A DNA stretch of 64,000 nucleotides from JANMEB01 sp041745295 (lineage in GTDB: Bacteria; Planctomycetota; Planctomycetia; Pirellulales; Pirellulaceae), in NCBI GenBank assembly GCA_041745295.1, contig JBGTJE010000050.1, positions 1 to 64,000 on the forward strand, in the 5' to 3' direction. Below are positions 8,942-19,193 of this stretch, piece after piece. The position numbers and the translations under genes were made by a program. Position 1 is the first letter of the stretch, and each line of letters opens with the position of its first letter. The notes under the pieces are model-generated. The model was not told the origin of the DNA. It ran no database searches and was given only the letters and a program-made list of their open reading frames with translations.

Positions 8942-9724
8942 ATGGCATACGACCAAATTGATGTTGCCATTATCGCCGCCAATCCCTGGATTCGAACGGT
9001 CGTTCACGAGCGAGTCGTCACATCAACGAACACTTTGGTTGCGCAACTCGTGGCCTCCGGATCGTGCGAATTGCCGTTACTAATGTTGGCCGACGAGCAG
9101 ACCGAGGGGCGAGGAAGAGGGTCAAATCGCTGGTGGTCTAGCCCCGGGAGCATCACATTGAGCCTTGCGGTTGGGCGCACCGAGTTGACGATTTCGCCGC
9201 GGTCGATCTACTCATTGGCAGTGGCCGTGGCGGTGCGCGAAGCACTTTCGGCGGACATCGCGCCTGAGCGGCTCGCCCTCAAATGGCCCAACGACGTGAT
9301 GCTGGACGAACGAAAAGTTGCGGGAATCTTGTTGGAAACTGCCGGCCCGATGGCGAGCGTGTTGGTCGTCGGAATTGGAATCAATGCCAACAACGACTGT
9401 AATGCAGCGCCGCCGGAGATGCGCCAGCGAGCGACTTCGATAGCGGACACGTTGCAGAGGCCGATCGGCCTGACTCCGCTGATTGTTGGCTTGATTTCGA
9501 CATTGCAATCCGCGTTCACGAACCGGACCACGGGCGCCGAGTTATTAGCGCGGTATCGTCGCGCCGATTATTTGGCCGGAAAACGAATTCAGGTCCTTCG
9601 AGAGGGGGAGTGCTTGATCGGCGACGGCGCGGGAATCGACGACGCAGGGTCGCTTTTGGTGGCGACCGATTCCGGATCGATTTCAATTTCCAGTGGAACC
9701 GTCGAGATCATTCCGATCGAATGA
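8942..9724 (+). CDS. birA: Biotin--[acetyl-CoA-carboxylase] ligase
   Basis: Attaches biotin to the carrier domain of acetyl-CoA carboxylase through a biotinyl-AMP intermediate. Diagnostic motifs are the biotin/ATP loop GRGRGSNRWW (about 56-65), KWPNDVM near 117, KVAGILLE, and VVGIGINAN. At 260 residues it lacks the N-terminal winged-helix domain of E. coli BirA, so it is a monofunctional ligase and not a repressor. A short C-terminal domain follows the catalytic core. Confidence 0.93.
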   Translation: MAYDQIDVAIIAANPWIRTVVHERVVTSTNTLVAQLVASGSCELPLLMLADEQTEGRGRGSNRWWSSPGSITLSLAVGRTELTISPRSIYSLAVAVAVREALSADIAPERLALKWPNDVMLDERKVAGILLETAGPMASVLVVGIGINANNDCNAAPPEMRQRATSIADTLQRPIGLTPLIVGLISTLQSAFTNRTTGAELLARYRRADYLAGKRIQVLREGECLIGDGAGIDDAGSLLVATDSGSISISSGTVEIIPIE

Positions 9725-9976
9725 TAGACAAAGCTACCGAGTTCAACAAAAAATGCAAATTCGCACTTGCTTTCCCGTGGGGAAAACCCGGCGCGGCGAC
9801 GAACATTTTCCGACAAATCCGCGGGAGAGTTGGGCGATCCACTGGCCAAGATTATCTCAGGGTGCCAAAATGTACTGCCTACAGGGAACGGACGTCTGGC
9901 AGGTGGTAAGCGTTCGAACTCGCATTCCTCAATTGCCGTCCTATCGACCTTCGGAGCATTCGCAAGGAGACCAAGC

Positions 9977-10303
9977 ATGCCTTTGTTTGAAGTGGAAACT
10001 GACGCACACATCATCATCACCTGGGCCGACAACGAAAAATTGGCGACCAGCGTCGCAAGTGAATCGTACCCCTCCGAATCGATTGTACGACTTACGAAAC
10101 GACCGCGCGATAGTTGGGTGATCTCGAAAGGCGTCTTGGGCTTGAAAGAACGCGCGGTCGATCCGTGCAATATCGCACGCGATTGCTTGTCCAAAGCGTC
10201 TGGCGACAAAGTGCATGCGATTCGCTTGTACATGCACGAAACCGGCACGGACTTGGAACAAGCTCGCCGTGCGATCGAATCGAATATGGTGATGGGCTGG
10301 TAG
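9977..10303 (+). CDS. Small protein of unknown function (108 aa)
   Basis: I do not recognise the family. The start MPLFEVETDAHI at 9977 is set by a strong AAGGAGA at 9964-9970. The frame is open far upstream but that part looks non-coding. The protein is a mixed alpha/beta sequence with no signal peptide or membrane segment; the C-terminus (TDLEQARRAIESNMVMGW) is probably helical. Its stop lies 4 nt from the stop of the convergent yceI-like gene. The 252 nt between birA and this gene hold nothing recognisable. Confidence 0.75.
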   Translation: MPLFEVETDAHIIITWADNEKLATSVASESYPSESIVRLTKRPRDSWVISKGVLGLKERAVDPCNIARDCLSKASGDKVHAIRLYMHETGTDLEQARRAIESNMVMGW

Positions 10304-10307
10304 ACGC

Positions 10308-10883
10308 CTACTGCTGCTTGATCCCCTCAAAGCTGAACGTGATCGAAACGTCGTCGCCGACTACGTTCAATAAATTCTTCATCTCGTACTCGCTCCGCTT
10401 GATCGCGAATTGCGTCAAGAAACCGGCGCGGTAGTCGCCGAAGGGACTGTTGCCTTCGCCGACTTTCACAATCGGGATCGTGATTTCCTTGGTGACACCG
10501 TGGATGGTCATATTTCCTTTGACATCTAGCCCCTTGTCGGTTTTGACGACGCTGCTGCTGACGAATTCCATCGCAGGAAATTTTGCCACGTCGAAAAACT
10601 CGGGAGTTCGCAAATGCTCGTCTCGCTTGGGATCGTTGGTGTCGACGGACGCGGTGTCGATCGAGACTTTGAACATGGATTTGGTTAGGTCGGAATTGTC
10701 GAGCGTGAATTCGCCGCTGACCTTATTGAAACGACCATAGGTATAGCTGAGGCCGAGATGCCCGATCCCGAAAACCACCGACGTGTGAGTGTTGTCCAAA
10801 ACAAACTTTGTCGGTTGCGCATCCGTGGATGCGATCGTCAGCAACAAGCACACCAGCGCGAGTACTATTCGACGAACAATCAT
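10308..10883 (-). CDS. YceI-family secreted protein
   Basis: YceI proteins are periplasmic lipocalin-like barrels that bind isoprenoid-type lipids; their roles vary. The 191-residue product has a signal peptide (hydrophobic core about 6-18, ending STDAQ) and the family pattern: FVLDNTHTSVVFGIGHLG, YGRFNKVSGEFTLD, RDEHLRTPEFFDVAKFP, and a terminal beta strand VSITFSFEGIKQ. I chose the ATG at 10883 because AAGGAG sits 8 nt upstream; an in-frame TTG at 10889 would be too close to it. The gene is divergent from the 1166-residue membrane protein across 285 nt. Confidence 0.9.
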   Translation of the reverse strand: MIVRRIVLALVCLLLTIASTDAQPTKFVLDNTHTSVVFGIGHLGLSYTYGRFNKVSGEFTLDNSDLTKSMFKVSIDTASVDTNDPKRDEHLRTPEFFDVAKFPAMEFVSSSVVKTDKGLDVKGNMTIHGVTKEITIPIVKVGEGNSPFGDYRAGFLTQFAIKRSEYEMKNLLNVVGDDVSITFSFEGIKQQ

Positions 10884-11168
10884 CGCCAACGCTCCTTGGT
10901 AGGGTAATTGAGGAACCGATTAATGGGCGTGCGCCGCAAGGTCGCACCTCCTTATCATTCTACGAATGCGCGCGGGAGGACCGCAATGATAGGCGTCGGC
11001 ATTGTGCATAGTCGTCTTTCGCTCCGCGAAGTCAAGATTCACGAACGCGTTCCCGGTCAAGCCATTGTTGGTGTTCGCGATGTTTTCGGATACATTTTCG
11101 TTGAACCGCGACAACAAGAATTCCTTGGGGCGAAGGTCGGCTGCGGCACTTCGTGATACTCGGTATCC

Positions 11169-14100
11169 ATGACGAATCAAGCTGCCAAAGCAACGTTGCT
11201 GGACTTAACGACGGCGCTTCAACGGGCAGATCCCCGGGTCCTGCTCGTTCCCGAGCGCGTTCTGCAACGCATCATTCGCTTTGACCGGCGGCTCTCGACG
11301 CTCGACATCGCTGTTCCGCACGCCGAATGCTATTTCATTCGCCGCGAGCGGTTGCTCGAGTTCACTACGCGTTACGAATACCAATTGGAACTCGGCCGGG
11401 ATCTGCCCGAAATGCTCATCCTATTGCCGGCTTTGGGAGACGAGGACGAAGATCAGCGTCCCGCAGGGGAATCGCTGTTTAACTATTGGCGGCTGTTGTT
11501 TCATATTCGAGTGCATCTCGAATATCGGCAGCAGGCTGTCGCCGCCAAGTTTGACAGTGATCGGCTGCTGGAGCGGTTGCAAGCGTTGGGAGCGATCCCG
11601 TTTGCCGAAGCGCGCGCGGTTTTGCGCAACGACGAATTGCTTCTGCCACCGATCAATTACCTGTCGATGTATACTGAATTCGCGGCCAAGTTTCTGGAGA
11701 TTTGGTATTTTTCTCCGCAACAGTTGGCCGTCCATTTCCCGTCGATTCGCGATTTTCGCCAGGCCGCGGAGATCTTTGCAGCCGACTTGGACCATGCTGC
11801 CTTGCACCAATCGACGCGGCCGGAAGGTGCCGCCGAAAAACAAACGCTGCCGCCGGACCTTGCGCGATCGGGTGAAGTGCCTTCGGTCGAGGCTCTTTCG
11901 ACGCATGCCGATTCGATGGAATCACAGCCGCGCGCTTATCACCGCTGGATGGCTCGTTCGAATCGCCTGGATCGCGTTGGCAATTTCGTTAAAGCGGCGA
12001 TCTTACGGCAAATGGCGGCGCGGCATGGTCCCATCGGAGAACGGACCGCAGCCCAAGCCCTTGCCCAGGATTCGCTCGCCCGCTTTGCAGATCGGCTGGC
12101 GAAAGTTCTGGACTTGCCCGCAGGACAAGCGACGGAATTGGCGGATGCGTTGCAGCCAGTCCTGACTCGAGCCGACCGCGGCTTTCGCCAAATTGAATCA
12201 CGATTGCTTTACGACTTGCAAAAAGTCTGTACCGAACACGAGCGAGGCGTCTATGCCATCGACCTGTGGTATTGGATTGCATCGCTGGGGAAATCGCCGC
12301 TCCGTCGACCGCTCCCGTTGCTTCGCGAAGTCCTCGTAACTCGGCACTTGAAAAGCGCTCTGCAAAAACTGCAGATTTCTGGGCTGGGGACCGCCGATAG
12401 CCAGCGTCTGCTGACGATCTTGGAACGCTACGTCGAACACGCCCGAAAATCCCTGCGCAATCAGGTGCGTCCGCTGATCGTCCAGGTATTTCTGGAGGAA
12501 GGATGCCGGGCGCAAAACGTTGTTGAACTCACGGCATTCAAAAAAGTCGTCGAGGAAATTCTCGACCGAGTCGTCGAACATGGGCAACTGAGTATGGGGC
12601 ATTTGCGAGACTCGATATCGCAAAGCAACATTAAATTGCCGGATCTACTGCAGATTCGCGAACTGATCACCGGCGATCAACTGCTGCGCATTGACCGCCG
12701 ATTGGCAACGGCTTTGGACGGAGTGTACCACCGTGGTCCGATTTACTTGCGGATGTCGCATCGCCTTAGTTCGCTTGCATTTGGCACCAAATTCGGGCGA
12801 ATCATGACGCGGTACGTGGCACTTCCGTTCGGCGGGGCGTATTTGGTGTTGGAAAGTTTCCGCCACATCCTTCATTTTTTGCTTCCGCAAGTCGAGGCTA
12901 CCTCGCTTGACGGCGCTGCCCACGCTCCGGCGACCGACTCCAGCACCGACGTCAGTATGGACGGTATCGCGAGCCTGCAATTGCCCGCGTTTTCATTCGT
13001 CCTGGTGTTTGGCATCTTCCTTATGCTGTTGATCGAAAACTCGAATTTTCGCAGCTGGTGTTTGGAAAGACTGAAACGGTTTGGAAAGTTTTGGGTGTAT
13101 TTGTTTCGGGATTTTCCCGAGATCTTGCTGCGTTTGCCTTGGGTCCGTCGGATGTTCGATAGCCCGTGGTATGTCGCGTTTATCAATTACGTATTGAAGC
13201 CGCTGATCGTCACAGGGGTTGGCCTATTGCTCGTCGATCGCGTTTGGCGATGGCTGCCCGATCGCCGCATCGTCTCGGAGGCACATCTGGCGATCGTCCC
13301 CAAAGTTTTTACGCAATGGATTTGGTGGGTGATTGCGTTCTTGGCGGTGAATTTGCTGCTTAATTCGCCAATCGGACGCTACGCGGACGCCTTGGTCATG
13401 GACCATCTGCGCCGCGGTTGGCGCGAGTTGCGGTTGAAGGTATTTGCCGCGACGTTTCGCTTTATCGTCGACTCGTTTCAATGGATGCTTCGCACGATTG
13501 AGCAGGTCATATATACGGTCGACGAGTTGCTTCGATTCCGCTCGGGGGAGAATTGGCCGACGATCGTGGTCAAAGCGTTTCTCGGGCTTTTCTGGTCGAT
13601 CGTCAGCTACGTGGTGCGGATTTACATCACGCTGTTAATCGAACCGCAAATCAACCCGATCAAGCACTTTCCGGTGGTCACCGTTTCGCACAAGATGATC
13701 TTGCCGTTCAGTATCGAGCTGACCCGGTTGCTGGCGGCGCCGTTGGCGCCGATGGGCACTCTCTTGGCCAATACGATCGCGGGCACAACCGTTTTCTTGT
13801 TGCCGGGCGTCTTTGGGTTTTTGGCTTGGGAATTGAAAGAGAATTGGAGGTTGTATGCGGCTAACCGCAGTCAGAACTTGAACAGCATCCCGCTCGGCAG
13901 CCACGGCGAAACGCTCGCTCGGCTGCTTCGTGCGGGATTCCATTCCGGAACGGTGCCCAAACTTTTTTCCAAATTGCGCCGCGCTTGGCGCAAGGCCATG
14001 CAAACGGGCAATCGGCGGGGAATCGTCAAAGTGCATGACCGGCTGCAGCATGTAGAACACGCCATCCAAGTCTTTTTCGAACGCGAATGGATCGCCCTCC

Positions 14101-14669
14101 TGCACGAGTCGCGCGCTTGGCGCGACATTGCCCTGCAGATTCAGTCGGTTCGGCTCTCGTGCAATGAAATGGAAATCGACATCGTGCGCGATCACGCGAC
14201 TGAAGGGCCACTGCGAGTAATGTTTGCGGATCTCGGCGGTTGGTTGCTGGTTCGCATCGTCTCGCTGGGTTGGGCGGCCGATCTCAGCGAAATGCAGCGC
14301 AAATCAATGCACGCGGCGTTCCGAGGCGTTTACCGTTATGCCGGCATTGACTTGGTATGGGACGAATTGATCCGCGGGTTGGGGCTTTCATCGGATCCCG
14401 CGTGGTACGACTTCAACCGAGACGGCCTGCAAGTCTGGACGAGTCGGCGATTCGACGGCTGCGTGCAGTATAAGCTCCGCGACGCAGGGGCGACGCAAAC
14501 GCTCGTACCGCAACCGAAATTTATTGTCGCGCCGCCGCAAGTCGACGTGGTCGCGATGGTCTTTTCGCAAACCAACGATTCCTGGAACTCGTGGGTCGCC
14601 ACCTGGGAAGGGTTTGCGCAAACCCCGGATTCACGCTCCCGCGCCTCGACCGCCACGCCTCCACCTTAA
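11169..14669 (+). CDS. Large (1166 aa) membrane protein of unknown function
   Basis: I do not recognise a named family. The first ~540 residues are mostly helical, soluble-looking and Leu/Arg-rich. About six membrane segments follow near 548-575, 599-622, 665-690, 714-734, 804-825 and 862-888, with a short loop containing Asp/Ser between the first two. The last ~275 residues are again soluble and helical. The layout suggests a membrane protein with two large cytoplasmic domains, but no catalytic motif was found. The hybrid histidine kinase begins 86 nt downstream on the same strand, so a functional link is possible but unproven. Confidence 0.8.
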   Translation: MTNQAAKATLLDLTTALQRADPRVLLVPERVLQRIIRFDRRLSTLDIAVPHAECYFIRRERLLEFTTRYEYQLELGRDLPEMLILLPALGDEDEDQRPAGESLFNYWRLLFHIRVHLEYRQQAVAAKFDSDRLLERLQALGAIPFAEARAVLRNDELLLPPINYLSMYTEFAAKFLEIWYFSPQQLAVHFPSIRDFRQAAEIFAADLDHAALHQSTRPEGAAEKQTLPPDLARSGEVPSVEALSTHADSMESQPRAYHRWMARSNRLDRVGNFVKAAILRQMAARHGPIGERTAAQALAQDSLARFADRLAKVLDLPAGQATELADALQPVLTRADRGFRQIESRLLYDLQKVCTEHERGVYAIDLWYWIASLGKSPLRRPLPLLREVLVTRHLKSALQKLQISGLGTADSQRLLTILERYVEHARKSLRNQVRPLIVQVFLEEGCRAQNVVELTAFKKVVEEILDRVVEHGQLSMGHLRDSISQSNIKLPDLLQIRELITGDQLLRIDRRLATALDGVYHRGPIYLRMSHRLSSLAFGTKFGRIMTRYVALPFGGAYLVLESFRHILHFLLPQVEATSLDGAAHAPATDSSTDVSMDGIASLQLPAFSFVLVFGIFLMLLIENSNFRSWCLERLKRFGKFWVYLFRDFPEILLRLPWVRRMFDSPWYVAFINYVLKPLIVTGVGLLLVDRVWRWLPDRRIVSEAHLAIVPKVFTQWIWWVIAFLAVNLLLNSPIGRYADALVMDHLRRGWRELRLKVFAATFRFIVDSFQWMLRTIEQVIYTVDELLRFRSGENWPTIVVKAFLGLFWSIVSYVVRIYITLLIEPQINPIKHFPVVTVSHKMILPFSIELTRLLAAPLAPMGTLLANTIAGTTVFLLPGVFGFLAWELKENWRLYAANRSQNLNSIPLGSHGETLARLLRAGFHSGTVPKLFSKLRRAWRKAMQTGNRRGIVKVHDRLQHVEHAIQVFFEREWIALLHESRAWRDIALQIQSVRLSCNEMEIDIVRDHATEGPLRVMFADLGGWLLVRIVSLGWAADLSEMQRKSMHAAFRGVYRYAGIDLVWDELIRGLGLSSDPAWYDFNRDGLQVWTSRRFDGCVQYKLRDAGATQTLVPQPKFIVAPPQVDVVAMVFSQTNDSWNSWVATWEGFAQTPDSRSRASTATPPP

Positions 14670-14755
14670 CTGTTGCCCGCGAAGTTGGTGGGTTTGAATC
14701 CGGTGAGGGATGCTCGTTGTTAGACGGCGAGCAAATTAACCCGTACAATCGAGAC

Positions 14756-17700
14756 ATGAATCGGAATAAGCCAACGTCCGATGCCGGTGCAACGGAGCGG
14801 CAAACTTTGCCCGTGTTTGCTGAGGGCGATCTGTTGCCCAACCGCGTCGTGTACGAAGGCGATCCGCTCAACGGTCAAATTCATTACCGCGAAAACATCG
14901 CGCGCTTGTTGGGCTGGAGTCCGCATGAGTTGGAAGGGGGCCTTCGTTGTTGGGTAGACCGGATCCACCCAGGCGACCGGTCGGGATACGAAGCGGAATG
15001 TGCTGAAAACCTGCGCCGCAAGCGGCCGTTCCACATCGATTATCGACTCGTGCGATCCGACGGAAGTTCGGTGCACGTCCAGGATGTTGGCCAATTTAGT
15101 TTCGATCACAACGTCGACGTCAACGGAATCGTCGGATACGTTACGCCGGCCGTAGGTACGGGCCATCGCTCGGAACTCGAGCGGGCGCGATCGTACTATC
15201 ACGGGCTCAGTGAATGTACGTTGGCATTGAATTCCACACGCGCGCTCAATGAAATCCACCAAATCATTACCGATCAAGCTCGGTTGATCATCGGTGCCCA
15301 TCAATCGGTTACCAGTTTAACGTTGGGTCCCGATCTCGCGCAGGCGGTCAACGCGTTGTCGCTGAGCGACAAGTATGCGGCCTGGCGGACGTATGCAGAA
15401 TTGCCCGACGGCTCCGGAATTTACGCGTTGATTTGCGAACTGAATTGCACCGCACGCATGACGCAAGCCGTCCTCGAGGCACACCCACGCTGGCGTGGAT
15501 TTGGCAAGGAGCGGCATGCGCACCCACCCATGCGCGGCTGGTTGGCCGCTCCCTTGGTCGGTCGGGATGGTCAGAATCTGGGTCTGATTGAACTCTCGGA
15601 CAAGTTCAACGGAGAGTTCGATGAGACCGATGAAGCAATCTTGGTGCAACTTGCCAAGATAGCATCGGTTGCGATCGAAAATGCTCGGTTGCATCAGGAA
15701 CTTGAAGAAGCGCGGACCATGCTTGAGGCCCGAGTCGCCGAGCGAACTTCGGAATTGAGGACCAGCAACTCGCTTCTCGAACAGGAGATCGCCGTCCGAC
15801 AGCAGGTCGATCGGCGACTCGCGATGCAATATGCAATCGTGCGGATCTTGGCCGAATCGGATACGCTCGCAGAGGCCATACCGCGTACTTTGCAGGCTGT
15901 TTGCGAGAGCATGGGATGGGAACTCGGCACGTACTGGCGCGTGGATTCGGCGACGGGGCGGCTCCGCTGCTTGGACATGTGGCATACGGACGGGGCTGAA
16001 TTCGACGCATTTGAACGGGCGACAAGGCAATGGAGTTTCGATCCCGGCGTGGGGCTGCCTGGACGCGTCTGGCGAGACCGCGAACCGGCTTGGATTTCGG
16101 ACGTCGTGGTCGATGCAAATTTTCCCCGCGCTCCGTTCGCAGCACAGAGTGGTTTGCATAGTGCCTTTGCCTTCCCGTTGCAATGGTCCGACCAAGTGAT
16201 CGGAGTTATCGAATTCTTTAGTCGGGAAATTCGCCTGCCGGACAAGGAACTCATCCCCATTTTTCGTGGACTCGGCATCCAAATCGGCCAGTTTCTTCAG
16301 CGCATGCAGGCGGAGGAAGCACTGACGTTCGCCAAAGAGGCCGCCGATGCCGCCAATCAAGCCAAGAGTGAATTCCTCGCCAAAATGAGCCACGAAATTC
16401 GCACGCCCATGAACGGAATTATTGGCATGACGGAATTGGCGCTCGATACCGACCTTACGACAGAACAGCACGATTATTTGGAAATGGTCAAGACCTCGGC
16501 GGAACACCTACTCATCGTCATCAACGACATTCTCGATTTCTCGAAAGTCGAGGCTGGAAAGTTGGAACTCGAACGCGTTGATTTTGATCTGCGTCAACTT
16601 ATCGACGAGTCGCTGGCTACCATTGCCCACCGCGGACATCGCAAGGGTTTGGAGCTGATCGGTCACGTGCAGCCGGATGTGCCGGACAGATGGTCTGGCG
16701 ATCCGGTGCGACTTCGCCAAGTCATCGTCAATTTGCTGGGCAACGCCGTCAAATTCACGCATCAGGGAGAAATTATCCTGGAGGTTGGATTAGATCCTCC
16801 GGAGGAACGCGATCAAGTCGTTCATTTTCGAGTCACCGACACGGGAATCGGCATCCCAACGGACAAGCAGCAGTTGCTGTTCCAAGCGTTCTCGCAAGTC
16901 GACAGTTCAACGACGCGCAAATACGGAGGCACGGGTTTGGGTCTGGCTATATCGGCGCAGATTGTCCAAATAATGGGCGGACGAATTTGGGTCGAAAGCG
17001 AGGGCAGCAAAGGGAGCACATTTCATTTTACCGTCCGGCTCGAACGGGCTCGTGCGCCTCGATTGATCGGGGCAGAGCAACGAGTGAAATCGCTGCTCAA
17101 CACCCGAGTTTTGGTCGTCGACGACCATCCAATCATGCGGCGGCTACTCCACGAGATTTTTACCCGTTGGCAATTAATTCCCACGGTCGTGGACAATGCG
17201 TTGGCCGCTCTGGCCGCCCTCCAAGCCGCCCACGACGCCGACTCGCCGTATCGCTTGGTCTTGCTCGACGACGCGATGCCCGAAGTGGATGGATTCTCTT
17301 GTGCGGCGCGGATCAGGGAAAATTCCCATCTCAATACGCTGACGGTAATGATGCTCTCGGCCGCAGATCGCAACGCCGATGTGGAACGTTGTCACGAACT
17401 TGGCGTTGCGGCATATTTGGCTAAACCCGTCCGACAATCGGAATTGTTGAACGCAATTCACAGAGCACTGAATGCACCGCGCCAATATGGTCAATCAGGG
17501 GAATCGGTCGGACGGCCCCCGCGGGAAAAATGTGCGCGGAGCCTGAAGCTCCTCTTGACCGAGGACAACATCATTAACCAGCGATTGGCCGTCCGCTTGT
17601 TGGAGAAACGCGGTCACGAAACAGTCGTTGCGAACAACGGTCGCGAAGCGCTCGATGCATTGAACCACCAAGCATTTGATGCGGTCTTGCTCGATATCGA

Positions 17701-18295
17701 AATGCCCGAGATGGACGGCTACGAAACCACAACAGCGATTCGCGAGCACGAACGCGGAACCGATCGGCATATCCCGATCGTCGCCATGACCGCGCATGCG
17801 CTAAAGGGAGATCGAGAGAAGTGCTTGGCGGCGGGCATGGATGGCTATGTGGCCAAACCACTTCAACCGCGCGAGCTATTCGCGGTTGTTGAAGGCGTAG
17901 TTGGCGTCAGTCCAGGAATCTCGTTGGAGCGACCTGAGCCGCGGGAGCAATCGTCGCCAAGTTCTCGCATTTCTTCAATGCTCGATCGCGTCGGGCAAGA
18001 TCGAGGGCTGTTGCAAGAACTGATTAGTCTGTTTCTGCGAGATAGTCCCCAAATGCTCGAACGAGTTCGATCCGCGGTGCACGGGACCGACGCCGATGAA
18101 CTGCGGAAGGCCGCTCACGCTATGCGAGGGGCTCTGGAGAACCTGGGTAGGGATTCGATTTGCAACGTTGCTGGCGAGCTCGAAAGCATGGGAGTTAGGA
18201 ACGATTTGGTGCGTGCTTCGATGGCCTTGGCCTCCCTCGAACGCGAATTTGTTCGACTTCGAACCGAACTGTCCAACCTGGACTTGGAGCTCTAG
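14756..18295 (+). CDS. Hybrid sensor histidine kinase with PAS, two GAF, two receivers and HPt
   Basis: A multi-step phosphorelay protein of 1179 residues that holds all relay modules in one chain. Order: PAS (about 30-115), GAF (145-320), coiled coil (320-360), GAF (355-515), HisKA with phospho-acceptor His near 546 (KMSHEIRTPMNG), HATPase (610-760; NLLGNAVKFTH and GTGLGLAIS), receiver 1 (782-905; LLDDAMPEVDG), receiver 2 (930-1045; LLDIEMPEMDG and KPL), and an HPt domain with His near 1121 (AAHAMRG). No transmembrane segment is seen, so it senses a cytosolic signal. The ATG at 14756 was chosen; the frame extends to 14591 but overlaps the preceding gene. Any separate DNA-binding output regulator must be encoded elsewhere. 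Confidence 0.95.
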   Translation: MNRNKPTSDAGATERQTLPVFAEGDLLPNRVVYEGDPLNGQIHYRENIARLLGWSPHELEGGLRCWVDRIHPGDRSGYEAECAENLRRKRPFHIDYRLVRSDGSSVHVQDVGQFSFDHNVDVNGIVGYVTPAVGTGHRSELERARSYYHGLSECTLALNSTRALNEIHQIITDQARLIIGAHQSVTSLTLGPDLAQAVNALSLSDKYAAWRTYAELPDGSGIYALICELNCTARMTQAVLEAHPRWRGFGKERHAHPPMRGWLAAPLVGRDGQNLGLIELSDKFNGEFDETDEAILVQLAKIASVAIENARLHQELEEARTMLEARVAERTSELRTSNSLLEQEIAVRQQVDRRLAMQYAIVRILAESDTLAEAIPRTLQAVCESMGWELGTYWRVDSATGRLRCLDMWHTDGAEFDAFERATRQWSFDPGVGLPGRVWRDREPAWISDVVVDANFPRAPFAAQSGLHSAFAFPLQWSDQVIGVIEFFSREIRLPDKELIPIFRGLGIQIGQFLQRMQAEEALTFAKEAADAANQAKSEFLAKMSHEIRTPMNGIIGMTELALDTDLTTEQHDYLEMVKTSAEHLLIVINDILDFSKVEAGKLELERVDFDLRQLIDESLATIAHRGHRKGLELIGHVQPDVPDRWSGDPVRLRQVIVNLLGNAVKFTHQGEIILEVGLDPPEERDQVVHFRVTDTGIGIPTDKQQLLFQAFSQVDSSTTRKYGGTGLGLAISAQIVQIMGGRIWVESEGSKGSTFHFTVRLERARAPRLIGAEQRVKSLLNTRVLVVDDHPIMRRLLHEIFTRWQLIPTVVDNALAALAALQAAHDADSPYRLVLLDDAMPEVDGFSCAARIRENSHLNTLTVMMLSAADRNADVERCHELGVAAYLAKPVRQSELLNAIHRALNAPRQYGQSGESVGRPPREKCARSLKLLLTEDNIINQRLAVRLLEKRGHETVVANNGREALDALNHQAFDAVLLDIEMPEMDGYETTTAIREHERGTDRHIPIVAMTAHALKGDREKCLAAGMDGYVAKPLQPRELFAVVEGVVGVSPGISLERPEPREQSSPSSRISSMLDRVGQDRGLLQELISLFLRDSPQMLERVRSAVHGTDADELRKAAHAMRGALENLGRDSICNVAGELESMGVRNDLVRASMALASLEREFVRLRTELSNLDLEL

Positions 18296-18387
18296 AGCGC
18301 GTTTTACAAGTCCTTCGTAAACATGCGGGGCCAGGGTGACGATAGGGAATAAATGTGGGGTGTCAAGTTTGTTATCGGCGGCGAACA

Positions 18388-18693
18388 ATGTCAGCATCTG
18401 AAACCGACGAATCGTTCGACGAAGAATTCATGGCGAGCGCGAGTTCCGAAGTTCCGCATTGGCTGGCCGGTGAAGGTTTCGTTGTTCGATCGATCGATGC
18501 GTCGAACGACGAGTTAACGGTCGAGGCCTCGGAAAGCATGAGGAAGGTGCGGGTTCGAATCGATCGTGCACATCGAACGGTCCAAGTGACAAATCGATTT
18601 TTAGTCGTGTTTTCTCGCGTCGTCCATTTGCCGTTTGGCGATTTAGTTCGTCTCAGGACAACCATCCGGGCGCTGGGCAACGACGAGGACTAG
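18388..18693 (+). CDS. Small acidic protein of unknown function (101 aa)
   Basis: I do not recognise it. The start MSASETDESFDEEF at 18388 gives an acidic N-terminus followed by a beta-rich region (RKVRVRIDRAHRTVQV, FLVVFSRVVHLPFGD). There is no signal peptide. Its TAG stop overlaps the greA stop on the other strand: both are read from the palindrome CTAG at 18690-18693. The gene is convergent with greA, and its only tandem neighbour is the hybrid kinase gene 92 nt upstream. Confidence 0.6.
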   Translation: MSASETDESFDEEFMASASSEVPHWLAGEGFVVRSIDASNDELTVEASESMRKVRVRIDRAHRTVQVTNRFLVVFSRVVHLPFGDLVRLRTTIRALGNDED

Positions 18694-19169
18694 ATGTGGT
18701 ATTGGATGTCGATGATCTTGAACATGAGCGTCCCTTTGGGGACGGTGATCACAGCGAGTTCTCCGACTTTTTTGCCGAGTAACCCTTGGCCGACGGGGCT
18801 GGTGATCAGATACTTGCCGGCGTCGTAGTCTTCGTCGCCAGCTCCGACCAGCGTAATCGTCTCTTCGGTTTTTTGGTCGATGTCGACAACCATCACGGTC
18901 GCTCCAAAGCCGACTTCGTCGCGCGGCATCTTGGCGGGATCGACGATTGTGGCCATCGCCAGCTTGCTCCGCAAACCGTTAATTCTGGCTTGCATCAATC
19001 CTTGGGCTTCGCGCTGGCTGTGGTACTCGGCGTTCTCTTTGAGGTCTCCTTCGGATCGAGCGATTCCGATTTTTTCGGCGATCTTGGGCATTTCAACGGT
19101 TTCCAGGTGTTCGAGTTCCTGTTTGATCTTGTTGTAGCCCTCTTGGGACATTGGGACGCGTTGGGTCAT
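18690..19169 (-). CDS. greA: Transcription elongation factor GreA
   Basis: GreA enters the RNA polymerase secondary channel and stimulates cleavage of backtracked RNA. The 159-residue protein shows the N-terminal coiled coil with the conserved tip acidic pair (ARSEGDLKENAEYHSQRE), the linker, and the C-terminal FKBP-like domain (SPVGQGLLGKKVGELAVITVPKG). The ATG at 19169 (MTQRVPMSQEGYNKIK) fits the family; a second ATG at 19151 is possible. A strong intrinsic terminator oriented toward the gene lies just upstream, so expression is probably controlled by read-through. Confidence 0.96.
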   Translation of the reverse strand: MTQRVPMSQEGYNKIKQELEHLETVEMPKIAEKIGIARSEGDLKENAEYHSQREAQGLMQARINGLRSKLAMATIVDPAKMPRDEVGFGATVMVVDIDQKTEETITLVGAGDEDYDAGKYLITSPVGQGLLGKKVGELAVITVPKGTLMFKIIDIQYHI

Positions 19170-19193
19170 GGCGAACTCACTCTGCGCAAAGGC

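Noticed and set aside
15317..16507. 396-codon minus-strand open frame
   Set aside because: Antisense to the hybrid kinase GAF and HisKA regions; no recognisable protein features.
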